NCBI RefSeq assembly: GCF_000330885.1
Contig: NC_020059.1
Location: 2,779,001 to 2,843,000, forward strand
DNA length: 64,000 bases
Direction: 5' to 3'
From: Rhizobium tropici CIAT 899
GTDB lineage: Bacteria; Pseudomonadota; Alphaproteobacteria; Rhizobiales; Rhizobiaceae
Part shown: one piece after another, positions 9,086-18,448 of the stretch
How positions within the stretch are numbered: the first letter of the stretch is position 1
Layout of the letters: every line of letters starts with the position of its first letter
Notes under the pieces: generated by a model
Databases searched by the model: none
What the model was told of the DNA's origin: nothing
Seen by the model: the letters and a program-made list of their open reading frames with translations, nothing else
Position numbers and translations under genes: made by a program

Positions 9086-9446
9086 ATATCATTTCCCCTG
9101 GATGCGGCGTCATACGATCGCATCTCTTATTACTTTTTTAGGTTCCTTCTGGAGGCCTATGGCCGCGATTCCATACTGGTTTCGAAAGAAATGTGAAGCC
9201 AAAAAGGCAAGAAATTGACAAATTCTTTTCAAATCGCGGTGCGTTGATGCGAATTCGACCAAAAATGACACGAAAGCGGCAGCCTCTGGCTCAAAATTAG
9301 CCAAAGCCGGCTGCTGCCGCTCCCAAATTGAAAAGCTCTCGTCAGCGGCATGTATGGACGGCCTCCGCGTGGCAAGGGGCAATTTACTGTTTCCGGCAGA
9401 TTGGTCGGGTGCAGGCATGTATTCGGCCTTTGATTGCGGCTTGTTC
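9086..9446. other. liv operon upstream region, no convincing gene
   Basis: This 361-nt stretch lies between the livH start and the edge of the IS1111-type element. A minus-strand reading frame (9110-9448) begins exactly at the IS boundary and has no recognisable family, so I do not call it. The AT-rich part at 9121-9145 and 9185-9235 is where the liv promoter would be expected. I cannot name a regulator site with confidence. Confidence 0.5.
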
Positions 9447-9450
9447 ATGC

Positions 9451-9468
9451 CGCTGGCCCTGATGTAGT
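9451..9468 (-). repeat. IS1111 subterminal inverted repeat, transposase 3' side
   Basis: The complement reads ACTACATCAGGGCCAGCG. It pairs with 10700-10717; the shared core is ACATCAGG with matching flanks AC and GCG. Confidence 0.75.
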
Positions 9469-9599
9469 CCGCTGATCGGATCCCAGACAGGTCAACGCGC
9501 TTTCAAGCGGCACCCACTGATCGGGTTTGTCCGATCCCGGCTCGACCGTTCGCCATCACACCATTTGCACCTCACCAATTCCAGCAGCCTCGTGACTTG

Positions 9600-10625
9600 T
9601 CAAAGATTGGCGGCGGCCTCAAATCGCCTGCCTGTCGTCATCAACGCCCAGACGATCCGCGCCATCTTGTTGGCCAGAGCAACAGCGACGACGTTGTACG
9701 GCTTCTTCGCCAAAAGCTCGGCCGCCCACTGCGTCGGTGGAACTCTGGCCTTGCGGCTGAAGCGAAGTACCGCATGCGCCCCAACGACAAGAAGCCTACG
9801 GAGATAGGGATCGCCTTGTTTGCTTATCCTCCCGAGCCGGTCTTTGCCACCCGATGAATTCTGCCGAGGTACCAAGCCTATCCATGCCGCCAGTTGTCGG
9901 CCGGATTTGAAGAGCGACGCGTCTGTCACGGTCGCGGCGATTGCGCTGGCAGTGATCGGGCCAATTCCAGGTATTGTCTCAAGGCGACGGCTCAGCTCGT
10001 TGGAGCGATGCCAAGCATGAATTTGGCAATCCATCTCGCCGACCCTCTCGTGCACCTCCCGCAACTGCCCGATCAGCGAAAGAAGCGCGGAACGCGCAAG
10101 CGGAGGGATGAGATTCTGGCCATCGTCTTCTACCAATGCGATCAGCATTCCGACGCCGACAATGCCCTGACGCGTTACGATGCCGAACTCCGCCAGGTGG
10201 CCGCGCAAGGCGTTCACCAGCATTGTCCGCTGCCGGATCAAAAGTTCACGGACGCGATGCAGCATCAGGACACTCTGTTGCTCCTCGCTCTTCACCGGGA
10301 CGAAGCGCATCGTCGGTCGCGCCACCGCCTCGCAGATCGCTTCGGCATCCGTCGCGTCATTCTTTTGCCGCTTCACGTATGGCTTGACGTAAGACGCCGG
10401 CATTAGCCGAACCTCGTGACCCAGCGCCAGGAGGACCCGAGCCCAGTGGTGCCCGGTCGCACACGCCTCGATTCCGATCAGGCACGGCGGCAATTTCCTG
10501 AAGAAAGCGGCGACATCCTCACGTCGCAGCTTTCGCCGGACCACTACCGCGCCCACCGCGTCTACGCCATGCACCTGAAAGACGTGCTTGGCGATATCCA
10601 ATCCGATTGTGCTAACCTGTTCCAT
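9600..10625 (-). CDS. IS1111-group (IS110 family) transposase
   Basis: 341 residues from the ATG at 10625; the longer upstream frame has no family similarity. The N-terminal DEDD RuvC-like domain shows D10 (IGLDIAKHVFQVHG), E53 (GIEACATGHHWAR) and D90/D93 (KRQKNDATDAEAICEA). The C-terminal Tnp-20 domain has IPGIGPITASAIA near 218-230 and the LVPRQNSSGGKDR region at 251-263, where the catalytic serine of this family lies. The sequence closely resembles transposases of the IS4321/IS5075 type, including RPTMRFVPVKSEEQQ and LHRVRELLI. It is full length with no frameshift, so the element may be active. Confidence 0.95.
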   Translation of the reverse strand: MEQVSTIGLDIAKHVFQVHGVDAVGAVVVRRKLRREDVAAFFRKLPPCLIGIEACATGHHWARVLLALGHEVRLMPASYVKPYVKRQKNDATDAEAICEAVARPTMRFVPVKSEEQQSVLMLHRVRELLIRQRTMLVNALRGHLAEFGIVTRQGIVGVGMLIALVEDDGQNLIPPLARSALLSLIGQLREVHERVGEMDCQIHAWHRSNELSRRLETIPGIGPITASAIAATVTDASLFKSGRQLAAWIGLVPRQNSSGGKDRLGRISKQGDPYLRRLLVVGAHAVLRFSRKARVPPTQWAAELLAKKPYNVVAVALANKMARIVWALMTTGRRFEAAANL

Positions 10626-10699
10626 GGACGGCTCTCCCTCATGTGGACTTTCGACAGCCACACTTTGGCACACTGCGATGCCGGGAGCGGAGACCGTCC

Positions 10700-10717
10700 A
10701 CCACATCAGGTCATGCG
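10700..10717 (+). repeat. IS1111 subterminal inverted repeat, transposase 5' side
   Basis: ACCACATCAGGTCATGCG, the partner of the repeat at 9451-9468. It lies 30 nt from the stop codon of the neighbouring dehydrogenase gene. Confidence 0.75.
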
Positions 10718-10747
10718 TGATCCACCGCTGCCTTGTGAAGGCGCTCT

Positions 10748-13174
10748 TCAGGCACGCATGCGGCCGCCATCTGCGTCGAACAGCGGCTCGACCTGAAGCC
10801 TTGCCGGTAGAAGCTCGCCGAGCAATTCGATCGCCCAGCCTTGCGTCTCGTCGGCAATTTCCTTCGGCACGTAGCCGACTGCAACGGAAAGACCGGAAGC
10901 GTGCGCATATCCGCCCGAGGTCACCCAGCCGCAAACCGCGCCCTTGTGATAAATGGGCTCGTCGCCGATGACGTCGGCATCCTTTGCGCTCAGAATGAAC
11001 GTGCACAGCCGCAAGGTTCCGCCTTCCGCCTTTTCCTTGGCAGCCGCAGCCTTGCCAATGAAATCAGCTTCCTTGGATAGCGCGACGAACCGGTTGAGCC
11101 CGGCCTCGAGCGGACCGTAGAGCGGCCGGTATTCGCGCGCCCAACTGCCGTAGGATTTGTCGAGACGCAGTGCATTCAGCGCTCTCAACCCAAAGAGCCG
11201 GATGTCGAACTCTGCGCCCTCCTGCATCAGAAGATCGAAAATATAGCGCTGGTATTCCGGCTTCATCCAGATCTCATAGCCGAGATCACCCGTATAGGAG
11301 ACGCGGCCGACGATGGCAGGCGCCATGCCGATATCCATGCGGCGGATCGACATGAAGGGGAAAGCGGCCGTGGAAAGATCCTGATGGGTCAGCTTCTGCA
11401 GCAGTTTACGAGCATTCGGGCCGGCGATCGAAAGGCCGAGAAGCGAAAGACCGAGTGCGTTCAGTTCGACCGAACCGTCCTTGGGCAGGAGGCTTTCGAA
11501 CCAGCGCATGTGATAGGCTTCGGCAATGCCGGAGCCGATGAGAAGGAAATCTTCCTCACCGAGCTTGGCAAGCGTGAAATCGCCGATCAGCTTGCCGTCA
11601 TGTTTCAACATCGGCGCCAGTGTCATTCGGCCCACGGCCGGAATGCGGCAGGTCAGCAGCGTGTCGAGGAAAGCTTCCGCTCCCGGCCCCTTGACTGAAT
11701 ATTTGGCAAAACCCGACGTTTCCATCAGGCCGACGCTTTCGCGCACCGCCTTCGCTTCCGCGGCGACGACGTCAAAATCGTTGGAACGCCGCCACGAGAA
11801 TTGATCCACTTCGCCCTGCGGAGCAAACCACAGCGCCTGCTCAAGGCCATAGTAAGCGCCGAAGACGCCCCCGGCTTGCTTTAGCTTGTCGTAGATCGGC
11901 GTCGTCAGCAGCGGGCGTGCAGCCGGCAGCTCCTCGTTCGGATAGCGGATCGAGAAGCGGCGGGCATAGTTCTCGCGCACCTTGGCATTGGTATAGGCGA
12001 GCGTCGCGTAGTCGCCATAGCGGGAGACATCCATGGCGAAGACGTCGAAGCCCGGATCGCCGTAGATCATCCAGTTGGCCAGCGCCAATCCGACGCCGCC
12101 GCCCTGGCTGAAGCCGGCCATGACGGCGCAGGCCGACCAGTAGTTCCTTAACCCACGGACAGGGCCGACAAGCGGGTTGCCGTCGGGCGAGAAGGTGAAC
12201 GGACCGTTGATGATCTTCTTGATGCCCGCATTGTTGAAGGCCGGGAAGTGGCGGAAGCCGACCTCCAGCTCCGGCGTGATGCGCTCGATATCCTCGGCCA
12301 GCAGTTCGTGACCGAAGTCCCAAGGGGTCGTTAGCGGCGACCATGGGCGGCAGGCCTTTTCATAGGTGCCCATCAGCATGCCCTGCCGCTCCTGGCGCAG
12401 ATAGATCTCGCCGTCGAAGTCGACGCAGTGCATCAGCTCCTTGCCCGTCGTCTTGTTGAAGTCGATGACCTCGGGCATGTCCTCGGTGATCAGATACATG
12501 TGCTCCATCGCGAGCACCGGCAGCTCCAGCCCCACCATACGGCCGACTTCGCGCGCCCAGAGACCGGCGGCGTTGACCACATGCTCGGCGACAATCTCAC
12601 CCTGATTGGTGATAACTAGCCAGGAACCATCCTCACGCTGCACCAGCTCTTCCACCTTTGTATGCAGATAGATTTCAGCACCGTTCTTCTTGGCCGAACG
12701 GGCATAGGCATGCGTGGTGCCATAGGGGTCGAGGTGGCCTTCGACGGGATCGTAAAGCGCGCCGACGAACTGATCGGGATCGAGGAGCGGCATCATCTCA
12801 TGCGCTTCCTTCGGCGTCAGCAGCGTCGCTTCCAGGCCGTTGTAGCGCCCCTTCGCGAGAATGGATTTCAGCCAGTCGAAGCGCTGCGGGGTTGCCGCCA
12901 GCATCAGGCCGGAGGTGAGGTGCAGGCCGATGTCCTGGCCGGAATATTCCTCGATCTCCTTATAGAGCTCGACCGTATATTTCTGCAGCTTGGCGACGTT
13001 CGGATCGCCGTTGATCGTATGCATGCCGCCGGCGGCATGCCAGGTCGATCCGGATGTCAGCTCGGAACGCTCGAGTAGCACCACATCCGTCCAGCCGAAT
13101 TTCGTCAGGTGATAGAGCACCGAACATCCGACGACACCGCCACCGATGACGACGACCTTGGCATGGCTTTTCAT
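10748..13174 (-). CDS. Dimethylglycine/sarcosine dehydrogenase family FAD enzyme with GcvT domain
   Basis: 808 residues. The N-terminal half is a DAO-type FAD oxidoreductase: the dinucleotide motif GGGVVGCS is at 11-18, and H46 in SGSTWHAAGG is at the place of the flavin-linked histidine in this family. The C-terminal half is a folate-binding aminomethyltransferase (GcvT) domain, with SIAGPNARKLL, YTGDLGYEIWM and LRLDKSYGSWAREY. Such enzymes oxidatively demethylate dimethylglycine or sarcosine and pass the one-carbon unit to tetrahydrofolate. The neighbouring sarcosine oxidase genes fit a betaine to dimethylglycine to sarcosine to glycine route. A second, related gene lies at 46249. Dimethylglycine and sarcosine cannot be told apart from the sequence. 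Confidence 0.9.
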   Translation of the reverse strand: MKSHAKVVVIGGGVVGCSVLYHLTKFGWTDVVLLERSELTSGSTWHAAGGMHTINGDPNVAKLQKYTVELYKEIEEYSGQDIGLHLTSGLMLAATPQRFDWLKSILAKGRYNGLEATLLTPKEAHEMMPLLDPDQFVGALYDPVEGHLDPYGTTHAYARSAKKNGAEIYLHTKVEELVQREDGSWLVITNQGEIVAEHVVNAAGLWAREVGRMVGLELPVLAMEHMYLITEDMPEVIDFNKTTGKELMHCVDFDGEIYLRQERQGMLMGTYEKACRPWSPLTTPWDFGHELLAEDIERITPELEVGFRHFPAFNNAGIKKIINGPFTFSPDGNPLVGPVRGLRNYWSACAVMAGFSQGGGVGLALANWMIYGDPGFDVFAMDVSRYGDYATLAYTNAKVRENYARRFSIRYPNEELPAARPLLTTPIYDKLKQAGGVFGAYYGLEQALWFAPQGEVDQFSWRRSNDFDVVAAEAKAVRESVGLMETSGFAKYSVKGPGAEAFLDTLLTCRIPAVGRMTLAPMLKHDGKLIGDFTLAKLGEEDFLLIGSGIAEAYHMRWFESLLPKDGSVELNALGLSLLGLSIAGPNARKLLQKLTHQDLSTAAFPFMSIRRMDIGMAPAIVGRVSYTGDLGYEIWMKPEYQRYIFDLLMQEGAEFDIRLFGLRALNALRLDKSYGSWAREYRPLYGPLEAGLNRFVALSKEADFIGKAAAAKEKAEGGTLRLCTFILSAKDADVIGDEPIYHKGAVCGWVTSGGYAHASGLSVAVGYVPKEIADETQGWAIELLGELLPARLQVEPLFDADGGRMRA

Positions 13175-13258
13175 TGGGGATCCCCTGTTTTCGGCACGAA
13201 GCCGCCGGGTGTCTTCCCGCGCGACCGACCGTATTTGAGAGGAACCCTAGAGGCTATC

Positions 13259-13275
13259 CGATAGCCCAAATAGCC
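13259..13275 (-). promoter_or_regulatory. Candidate operator shared with mhqO upstream region
   Basis: The plus strand reads CGATAGCCCAAATAGCC, 85-101 nt before the dehydrogenase start. A nearly identical 18-mer lies 73-90 nt before mhqO. The left part also belongs to a local palindrome, GGCTATCCGATAGCC at 13252-13266. The protein that binds is unknown; this is a sequence observation only. Confidence 0.4.
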
Positions 13276-13392
13276 CGAACTGCGAAACCGATATGTCTGT
13301 TTGCGCCATCGCAATTGTTCGGATCGCGCCATCGGCTATGGGCAGCGCAAGCCGGCTGACACGTCATCCGACATCAGACGATATAAGGATTT

Positions 13393-13947
13393 TCAATCGG
13401 CGAAACCGGCCGTGAGCGCGAACTCCCGTCCCATCTCCATAATCTCTTCGAAGACGCTGCCGGCATAGGAGCGCGGCACGATGACTTCGAAACGATCGGG
13501 GCCGGTGCGGGCAACATTGGCGCTGACATGGCAGCACAGCATGTTGGCAGACTGCCCCTCGGCAAAGACCTGCAGATGCAGATCAACGGCCACGCATTTG
13601 GCGAGGATGCGGCGGACGCAGGGGCCGGAAATGCGTAGCAGCACGCGGCCATCGCTCTGCTCGAAGAAGGAGGCACGAGCCGGATCGAGCGTGAAGAGCT
13701 CCCGCGCCAGGCTATCGGCGCCGAGCGTGTCCGACACAACGAACCATTCCCTCGGCCCGACATCGCGAACCGATACATCCTTCAGCACTTTCAGGCTCTC
13801 CAGAACACCATTCTGATCGCCGGCCTTCGCGAGTACGGAGAAGATGGCGGGACGGCGCACGACGGCGAGATGATTCGGATTGGCGGCAGCCTCGAAGCCG
13901 GAAATGTGATCTTCCAGCACATGCCTGTTCTGAAACGCGACGCTCAT
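13393..13947 (-). CDS. soxG: Sarcosine oxidase subunit gamma
   Basis: 184 residues from the ATG at 13947, which begins MSVAFQNRHVLEDH; a longer frame reaches into soxA and is less likely. The SoxG family features are LRISGPCVRRILAKCVAVDLH near 107-127, the CCHVSANVARTGPDRFEVIVPRSYAGS stretch, and the ending EFALTAGFAD. Gamma is the small structural subunit of heterotetrameric sarcosine oxidase, next to the folate-binding region of alpha. It lies 7 nt after soxA and is the last gene of soxB-D-A-G. Confidence 0.9.
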   Translation of the reverse strand: MSVAFQNRHVLEDHISGFEAAANPNHLAVVRRPAIFSVLAKAGDQNGVLESLKVLKDVSVRDVGPREWFVVSDTLGADSLARELFTLDPARASFFEQSDGRVLLRISGPCVRRILAKCVAVDLHLQVFAEGQSANMLCCHVSANVARTGPDRFEVIVPRSYAGSVFEEIMEMGREFALTAGFAD

Positions 13948-13954
13948 CGATCCC

Positions 13955-16912
13955 TCACCCCAAAAGCTTCTTGTTGTCGGGATCGACGAAGATGGGGCTG
14001 CAGACCTCTGCCGCCACTTCCTCACCCCGCAATCCGTCCCAGACGACCACATGCTCGCCGATGCGCTCCCGGCCGGATTTCAGGAAAGCCAGCGCAATGG
14101 AATGGCCAAGGACGGGCGAGAAGCAGGCCGAGGAGACATGCCCCTGATCGTTCACGGTCGAGGGTCGGGCCCCCTCTTTCAAAATATGCGCGCCGGCGTG
14201 AATTTCCTTGGCCGTGTCGATCGGCTTCAAGCCCACAAGCTGGCCGCGGTCGGCGGCCGTCAGGCCGAAACGTGTAGAGAGCCTTTTGCCGATGAAGTCC
14301 GGCTTCTGAGCCGACATCATGCGGCCAAGGCCGACATCGTCAGGTGTTGTGCGGCCATCGAGCTCGTTATGGGTGACATGCCCCTTCTCGATACGCAGCA
14401 CGTTGAGCGCTTCGACGCCATAGGGGCAGATGCCATGTGCTTTGCCGGCCTCCATGATGGCATCGGCGACCGCCTCTCCATAGCCGGCCGGTACCGCGAG
14501 TTCATAAGCGAGCTCGCCTGAGAAGGAGATGCGGAACAGGCGTGCCCTGAGCCCACCCTTCAGCATCACTTCGGCAGCCGCAAGGAACGGGAAGAACGCG
14601 TCGGAAATATCGTCCTCGACGATCTGCTCCAGCACCAGCCGCGCCTTCGGACCGGCGATCGCCATCTGTGCCCATTGATCGGACGAGGAGACGAAGCGAA
14701 CGTCGAGTTGCGGCCAGAGCGTCTGCGCTGCGAATTCCATATGCGTCATCACCTCGCCGGCCATCGCCGTCGTGGTCGTCATGAAGAAATGATCAGGCGT
14801 CAGCCGGCTCGTCGTGCCGTCATCGAAGACCATGCCATCCTCGCGCAGCATCAAGCCGTAGCGCGCCTTGCCGATTGGCAGCTTAAGGAAGGCATTGGAA
14901 TAGAGGCGGTTGAGAAACTCCGCCGCGTCCTTGCCGAAAATCTCGATCTTGCCGAGCGTCGACACGTCGCACAGCCCGACATTGTTGCGCACGGTCAGAA
15001 CCTCACGGTCGACGCTATCGCGCCAGCCCTTTTCGCCCGGCCGGGCAAACCAGGACGAACGATACCAAAGACCGGCCTCGACGAAGGTCGCACCATTTTT
15101 CTTTGCCCAGCCATGCAGCGGCGATTCCCTCACCGGCTGCGCATGCTTGTCGCGCGCCGTACCCGCCAATGCGCCAAAGGAGACGGGCGTGTAGAACGGC
15201 CGGAACGTCGTCGTGCCGACGGCGGCGGGGCTGACGCCGCGCATGCCGGCGATAATGCCGGCGGCATTCACATTGCCGAGCTTGCCCTGGTCCGTGGCCA
15301 TGCCGCTCGTCGTATAGCGCTTGGCATGTTCCACATGGCCGAAGCCTTCGCGCAAAGCGAGGCCGAGATCCTTGGTGTGGACGTCGTTCTGGAAGTCGAC
15401 GAATGCCTTGTCTTTTGCGCCCGGCACATGCCAGATGGCCGCGAAGGACGGATCATATTCGCCCTCCACTTCGGGCAGTTCGGCCCCATGAGCCTTGCGG
15501 CCGAAACCTTCAACGATTTTCCGCGCTTTTTCGGCCCCGTCGGCAAGACAGCCGGAAACGCTCTCGATGCCCGCAGCCGAGCCGGCAATCTCCAGCTCGC
15601 CGGAGACGATCGGCGCCATGAAGGCCTGCTTCTCGTCCGACCAGACCGGCTTGGCGCCCCGCTGGCAGGCAAGGTGGATGATTGGCGACCATCCGCCCGA
15701 CATCGCCAGCGCATCGCAGGCGATCAACTCATCCAGGCCGCCGCGGTCTGCAATGACGCCGCTGATGCGATATTTGCCTTTGGTCGCGTGGACGCTTGCC
15801 GCATGAACCACGCGCACCCCTTGCGGGGCAGCATCGGCCGATGCGCCGCGCGTATCGAGGATTGCCGTAATCTCGACGCCTGCAGCGGCGAGGTCAGCCG
15901 CAGTTCGGTAGCCGGAGCCGCCATTGGTAAAGACCGCTATCTTCTGCCCAGCAACCACGCCATAGCGGTTGAGGTAGCTGCGCATGGCGCCCGCCATCAT
16001 CACGCCGGGACGATCGTTACCGCCGAACACCAGCGGCCGCTCTTCGGCGCCGGAGGCGAGGATGGCGCGCTTGGCGGCGATGCGCCACAGACGCTCGACC
16101 GGCAAGTCGGCCGATGGCATCGCCACATGTTTCTGCACCTTCTCGACGGCGCCGAAGACATTGTCGTCATACCAGCCGAACACGGTGGTGCGCGGCATCA
16201 AGGTGACGTTCTCGAAGCCCTGCAATTCCTCAAGCGTTGCCTGCACGAAAACGTCGGCAGAAGCGCCGCCGATCGTCAGCTTTTCCGACAAGAGCGAGCC
16301 GCCAAGTCGAAAACCTTCGTCGGCCAATACGACACGCAGGCCTGCGCGGGCAGCGGTCAGAGCCGCCATGAGCCCCGCCGGACCGGAGCCGATCACAAGC
16401 AGATCGCAATGAGCCCAGGCCTTCTCGTAACGGTCCGGATCCGCCTGCATGACCGCCTTGCCGAGGCCGGCAGCGCGCCGGATCAGCGGCTCATAGACCT
16501 TCTCCCAGAAGGCAGCCGGCCACATGAAGGTCTTGTAGTAGAAGCCCGCGCCGAGGAAGGGCGAAAGCAGGCTGTTGACCGAGCCCAAGTCGTATTTCAG
16601 CGATGGCCAGCGATTCTGACTCACCGCACTCATGCCCTGATAAAGCTCGGCGACAGTGGCGCGCGTATTCGGCTCTGTACGCCCGTCTTTGCCGATGGTG
16701 ACGAGCGCGTTCGGCTCGGCCGAGCCCGCCGTCAGAATGCCGCGCGGCCGGTGATATTTGAAACTGCGCCCGACCAGCAGCTGGTCATTGGCAAGCAGAG
16801 CCGCGGCAAGCGTATCGCCTTCCAGCCCCTTCATTTCCTTGCCATCGAACTGAAAGGAAAGCGGGCGGCTGCGATTGACGAGGCCGCCGGTCGACAGACG
16901 ATAGGCCGTCAT
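13955..16912 (-). CDS. soxA: Sarcosine oxidase subunit alpha
   Basis: 985 residues, the expected size. The N-terminal part (about 1-100) is the small ferredoxin-like domain (VNRSRPLSFQFDGKEMKGLEGDTLAAALLAN). The dinucleotide-binding motif GSGPAGLMAALTAARAG lies near 175-191, and the C-terminal 380 residues form the GcvT-like folate domain (SISFSGELAYELAVP is present as RISFSGELAYELAVP; ending SPIFVDPDNKKLLG). The enzyme oxidises sarcosine to glycine, makes hydrogen peroxide, and yields methylene-tetrahydrofolate when folate is present. Its start overlaps the soxD stop by ATGA, so the two are translationally coupled. Confidence 0.95.
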   Translation of the reverse strand: MTAYRLSTGGLVNRSRPLSFQFDGKEMKGLEGDTLAAALLANDQLLVGRSFKYHRPRGILTAGSAEPNALVTIGKDGRTEPNTRATVAELYQGMSAVSQNRWPSLKYDLGSVNSLLSPFLGAGFYYKTFMWPAAFWEKVYEPLIRRAAGLGKAVMQADPDRYEKAWAHCDLLVIGSGPAGLMAALTAARAGLRVVLADEGFRLGGSLLSEKLTIGGASADVFVQATLEELQGFENVTLMPRTTVFGWYDDNVFGAVEKVQKHVAMPSADLPVERLWRIAAKRAILASGAEERPLVFGGNDRPGVMMAGAMRSYLNRYGVVAGQKIAVFTNGGSGYRTAADLAAAGVEITAILDTRGASADAAPQGVRVVHAASVHATKGKYRISGVIADRGGLDELIACDALAMSGGWSPIIHLACQRGAKPVWSDEKQAFMAPIVSGELEIAGSAAGIESVSGCLADGAEKARKIVEGFGRKAHGAELPEVEGEYDPSFAAIWHVPGAKDKAFVDFQNDVHTKDLGLALREGFGHVEHAKRYTTSGMATDQGKLGNVNAAGIIAGMRGVSPAAVGTTTFRPFYTPVSFGALAGTARDKHAQPVRESPLHGWAKKNGATFVEAGLWYRSSWFARPGEKGWRDSVDREVLTVRNNVGLCDVSTLGKIEIFGKDAAEFLNRLYSNAFLKLPIGKARYGLMLREDGMVFDDGTTSRLTPDHFFMTTTTAMAGEVMTHMEFAAQTLWPQLDVRFVSSSDQWAQMAIAGPKARLVLEQIVEDDISDAFFPFLAAAEVMLKGGLRARLFRISFSGELAYELAVPAGYGEAVADAIMEAGKAHGICPYGVEALNVLRIEKGHVTHNELDGRTTPDDVGLGRMMSAQKPDFIGKRLSTRFGLTAADRGQLVGLKPIDTAKEIHAGAHILKEGARPSTVNDQGHVSSACFSPVLGHSIALAFLKSGRERIGEHVVVWDGLRGEEVAAEVCSPIFVDPDNKKLLG

Positions 16913-17184
16913 CGCGCCGCCTCCTTCGCCTTGTTCTCGGCGTCGGTAACGGAAAAGACCTCATGGGTGACATTGCTGCGCTCGACGACCAGCCAACGGC
17001 GACACCCGGCACTGTGATGCCAATATTCCTCAATCCGGCCGCGCTCGTTGTCGCGGATGAAGACATAGCGATTCCAGTCCTCATCCGGCGCCGTCGGCGC
17101 GGGACGGGCGACGGAGGCGCCGCGAATGGAGAATTCTTCCTTGGGTCGCACGCCGCAATGCGGGCAGTTGATCAAGCTTGCCAT
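16909..17184 (-). CDS. soxD: Sarcosine oxidase subunit delta
   Basis: 91 residues from the ATG at 17184; upstream in-frame starts run into soxB and were rejected. The protein has the zinc-binding pattern of SoxD: C7 and C10 in NCPHCG, then H56/H57 and C61 in EYWHHSAGC. RPAPTAPDEDWNRYVFIRDN is also typical. It is the smallest subunit of the heterotetrameric oxidase. It lies between soxB (13 nt away) and soxA (4-nt overlap). Confidence 0.93.
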   Translation of the reverse strand: MASLINCPHCGVRPKEEFSIRGASVARPAPTAPDEDWNRYVFIRDNERGRIEEYWHHSAGCRRWLVVERSNVTHEVFSVTDAENKAKEAAR

Positions 17185-17197
17185 TGGTATTGTGCCC

Positions 17198-18448
17198 TCA
17201 ATGCAGATTCGGCTGCGGACCCTTGCCGCCTTCGTCGATCGCAAAGCCGCGCTCGAAGCGGTCAAGACGCAGAAGGCGGCTGACATCGTGGCTTTCGCCC
17301 TTGGCAATCAGATGCGCAAAGCAGAAGCCCGAGGCCGGCGTCGCTTTGAAGCCGCCATAGTTCCAGCCGCAGTTCAGATAAAGATTTTCGATGGGCGTGC
17401 GATCGATGATTGGCGAACCGTCCATGCTCATATCCATGACGCCGCCCCAGGTACGCAGCACGCGGACGCGCGACAGGCCGGGAATGAGCGCCACCCCCTC
17501 CTCCATCGTGTGCTCGACGGTGGCGAGGTTTCCACGCTGGGCGTAGGAGCTGTAATAGTCGATATCGGCGCCGAAGACCAAGCCGCCCTTGTCGGATTGC
17601 GAGATATAGAAGTGGCCGGCACCGTAGGTGATGACATTGTCGATGACAGGCTTCAGCCCTTCGGAAACGAAGGCCTGCAGCACATGCGTTTCGATCGGCA
17701 GTTCCAGATCGGCCATATTGCCGAGGATCGATGTATGGCCGGCGGCCGCAAGCGCCAGCTTGTTGCAGCCGATGAAGCCGCGATTGGTCTCAACGCCGGT
17801 GACGATGCCGTTTTCGCGGCGGATGCCGATCACCTCGCATTGCTGGATGAGATCGACGCCGCGGCTGTCGGCGCCGCGCGCATAACCCCAGGCGACCGCA
17901 TCGTGCCGCGCCGTGCCGCCGCGCCGCTGCAGGAGGCCTCCGAGGATCGGGAAGCGCGCATGATCGAAGTTGAGGTAAGGCATCATCCGGCGGACCTGCT
18001 CGCGGTTGAGCAGTTCCGCATCGACGCCGTGCATGCGCATGGCATTGCCGCGCCGGGCATAGGCATCGCGCTGGCCATCGGAATGGAACAGGTTGACGAT
18101 ACCGCGCTGGGATACCATGGCGTTATAATTGAAATCTTGCTCCAGCCCTTCCCAGAGCTTCATCGAAAACTCGTAGAAGGGTTCGTTGCCGGGTAGCAGA
18201 TAGTTGGAGCGGATGATCGTCGTGTTGCGGCCGACATTGCCGGAGCCGATGTAGCTCTTTTCCAGCACGGCGACATTGGTAATGCCGAATTCCTTGGCGA
18301 GGTAATAGGCCGTTGCCAGCCCATGCCCGCCGCCGCCGACGATGATCACGTCATAATGTGGTTTCGGCTCCGGCGTCCGCCACACCGGCTGCCAATGGCG
18401 ATTGCCTGAAAACGCCTGTTTTAGAAGCTGATAAGCCGAATAACGCAT
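17198..18448 (-). CDS. soxB: Sarcosine oxidase subunit beta
   Basis: 416 residues. The FAD-binding motif IVGGGGHGLATAYYLAKEFG lies at 36-55. H182 in RHDAVAWGYARGAD fits the histidine to which FMN is covalently bound in this family. The C-terminal TWGGVMDMSMDGSPII and GWNYGGFKATPASG are typical. Beta carries the catalytic site for sarcosine oxidation. It is the first gene of soxB-D-A-G, with its promoter in the 18449-18776 gap shared with the divergent cysQ. Confidence 0.95.
   Translation of the reverse strand: MRYSAYQLLKQAFSGNRHWQPVWRTPEPKPHYDVIIVGGGGHGLATAYYLAKEFGITNVAVLEKSYIGSGNVGRNTTIIRSNYLLPGNEPFYEFSMKLWEGLEQDFNYNAMVSQRGIVNLFHSDGQRDAYARRGNAMRMHGVDAELLNREQVRRMMPYLNFDHARFPILGGLLQRRGGTARHDAVAWGYARGADSRGVDLIQQCEVIGIRRENGIVTGVETNRGFIGCNKLALAAAGHTSILGNMADLELPIETHVLQAFVSEGLKPVIDNVITYGAGHFYISQSDKGGLVFGADIDYYSSYAQRGNLATVEHTMEEGVALIPGLSRVRVLRTWGGVMDMSMDGSPIIDRTPIENLYLNCGWNYGGFKATPASGFCFAHLIAKGESHDVSRLLRLDRFERGFAIDEGGKGPQPNLH

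Larger units (their letters stand above)
9447..10721 (-). mobile_element. IS110-family element, IS1111 group
   Basis: A complete transposase gene lies between two subterminal inverted repeats that I matched by eye: 10700-10717 reads ACCACATCAGGTCATGCG, and the complement of 9451-9468 reads ACTACATCAGGGCCAGCG (14 of 18 identical). Such subterminal repeats, set a few bases in from the tips, are typical of the IS1111 group and absent from the IS110 group proper. The outer ends are therefore estimated to within a few bases. About 130 nt of noncoding DNA follows the transposase (9469-9599) and about 75 nt precedes it. The element sits just after the stop codon of the dimethylglycine dehydrogenase gene and upstream of livH, and breaks no recognisable gene. 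Confidence 0.85.

Noticed and set aside
9110..9448. 112-codon minus-strand reading frame upstream of livH
   Set aside because: It begins exactly at the edge of the IS element, has no ribosome-binding site or known family, and overlaps the expected liv promoter.
14675..17017. 780-codon plus-strand frame
   Set aside because: It lies opposite soxA, whose product is fully supported; the frame is an effect of high third-position GC.
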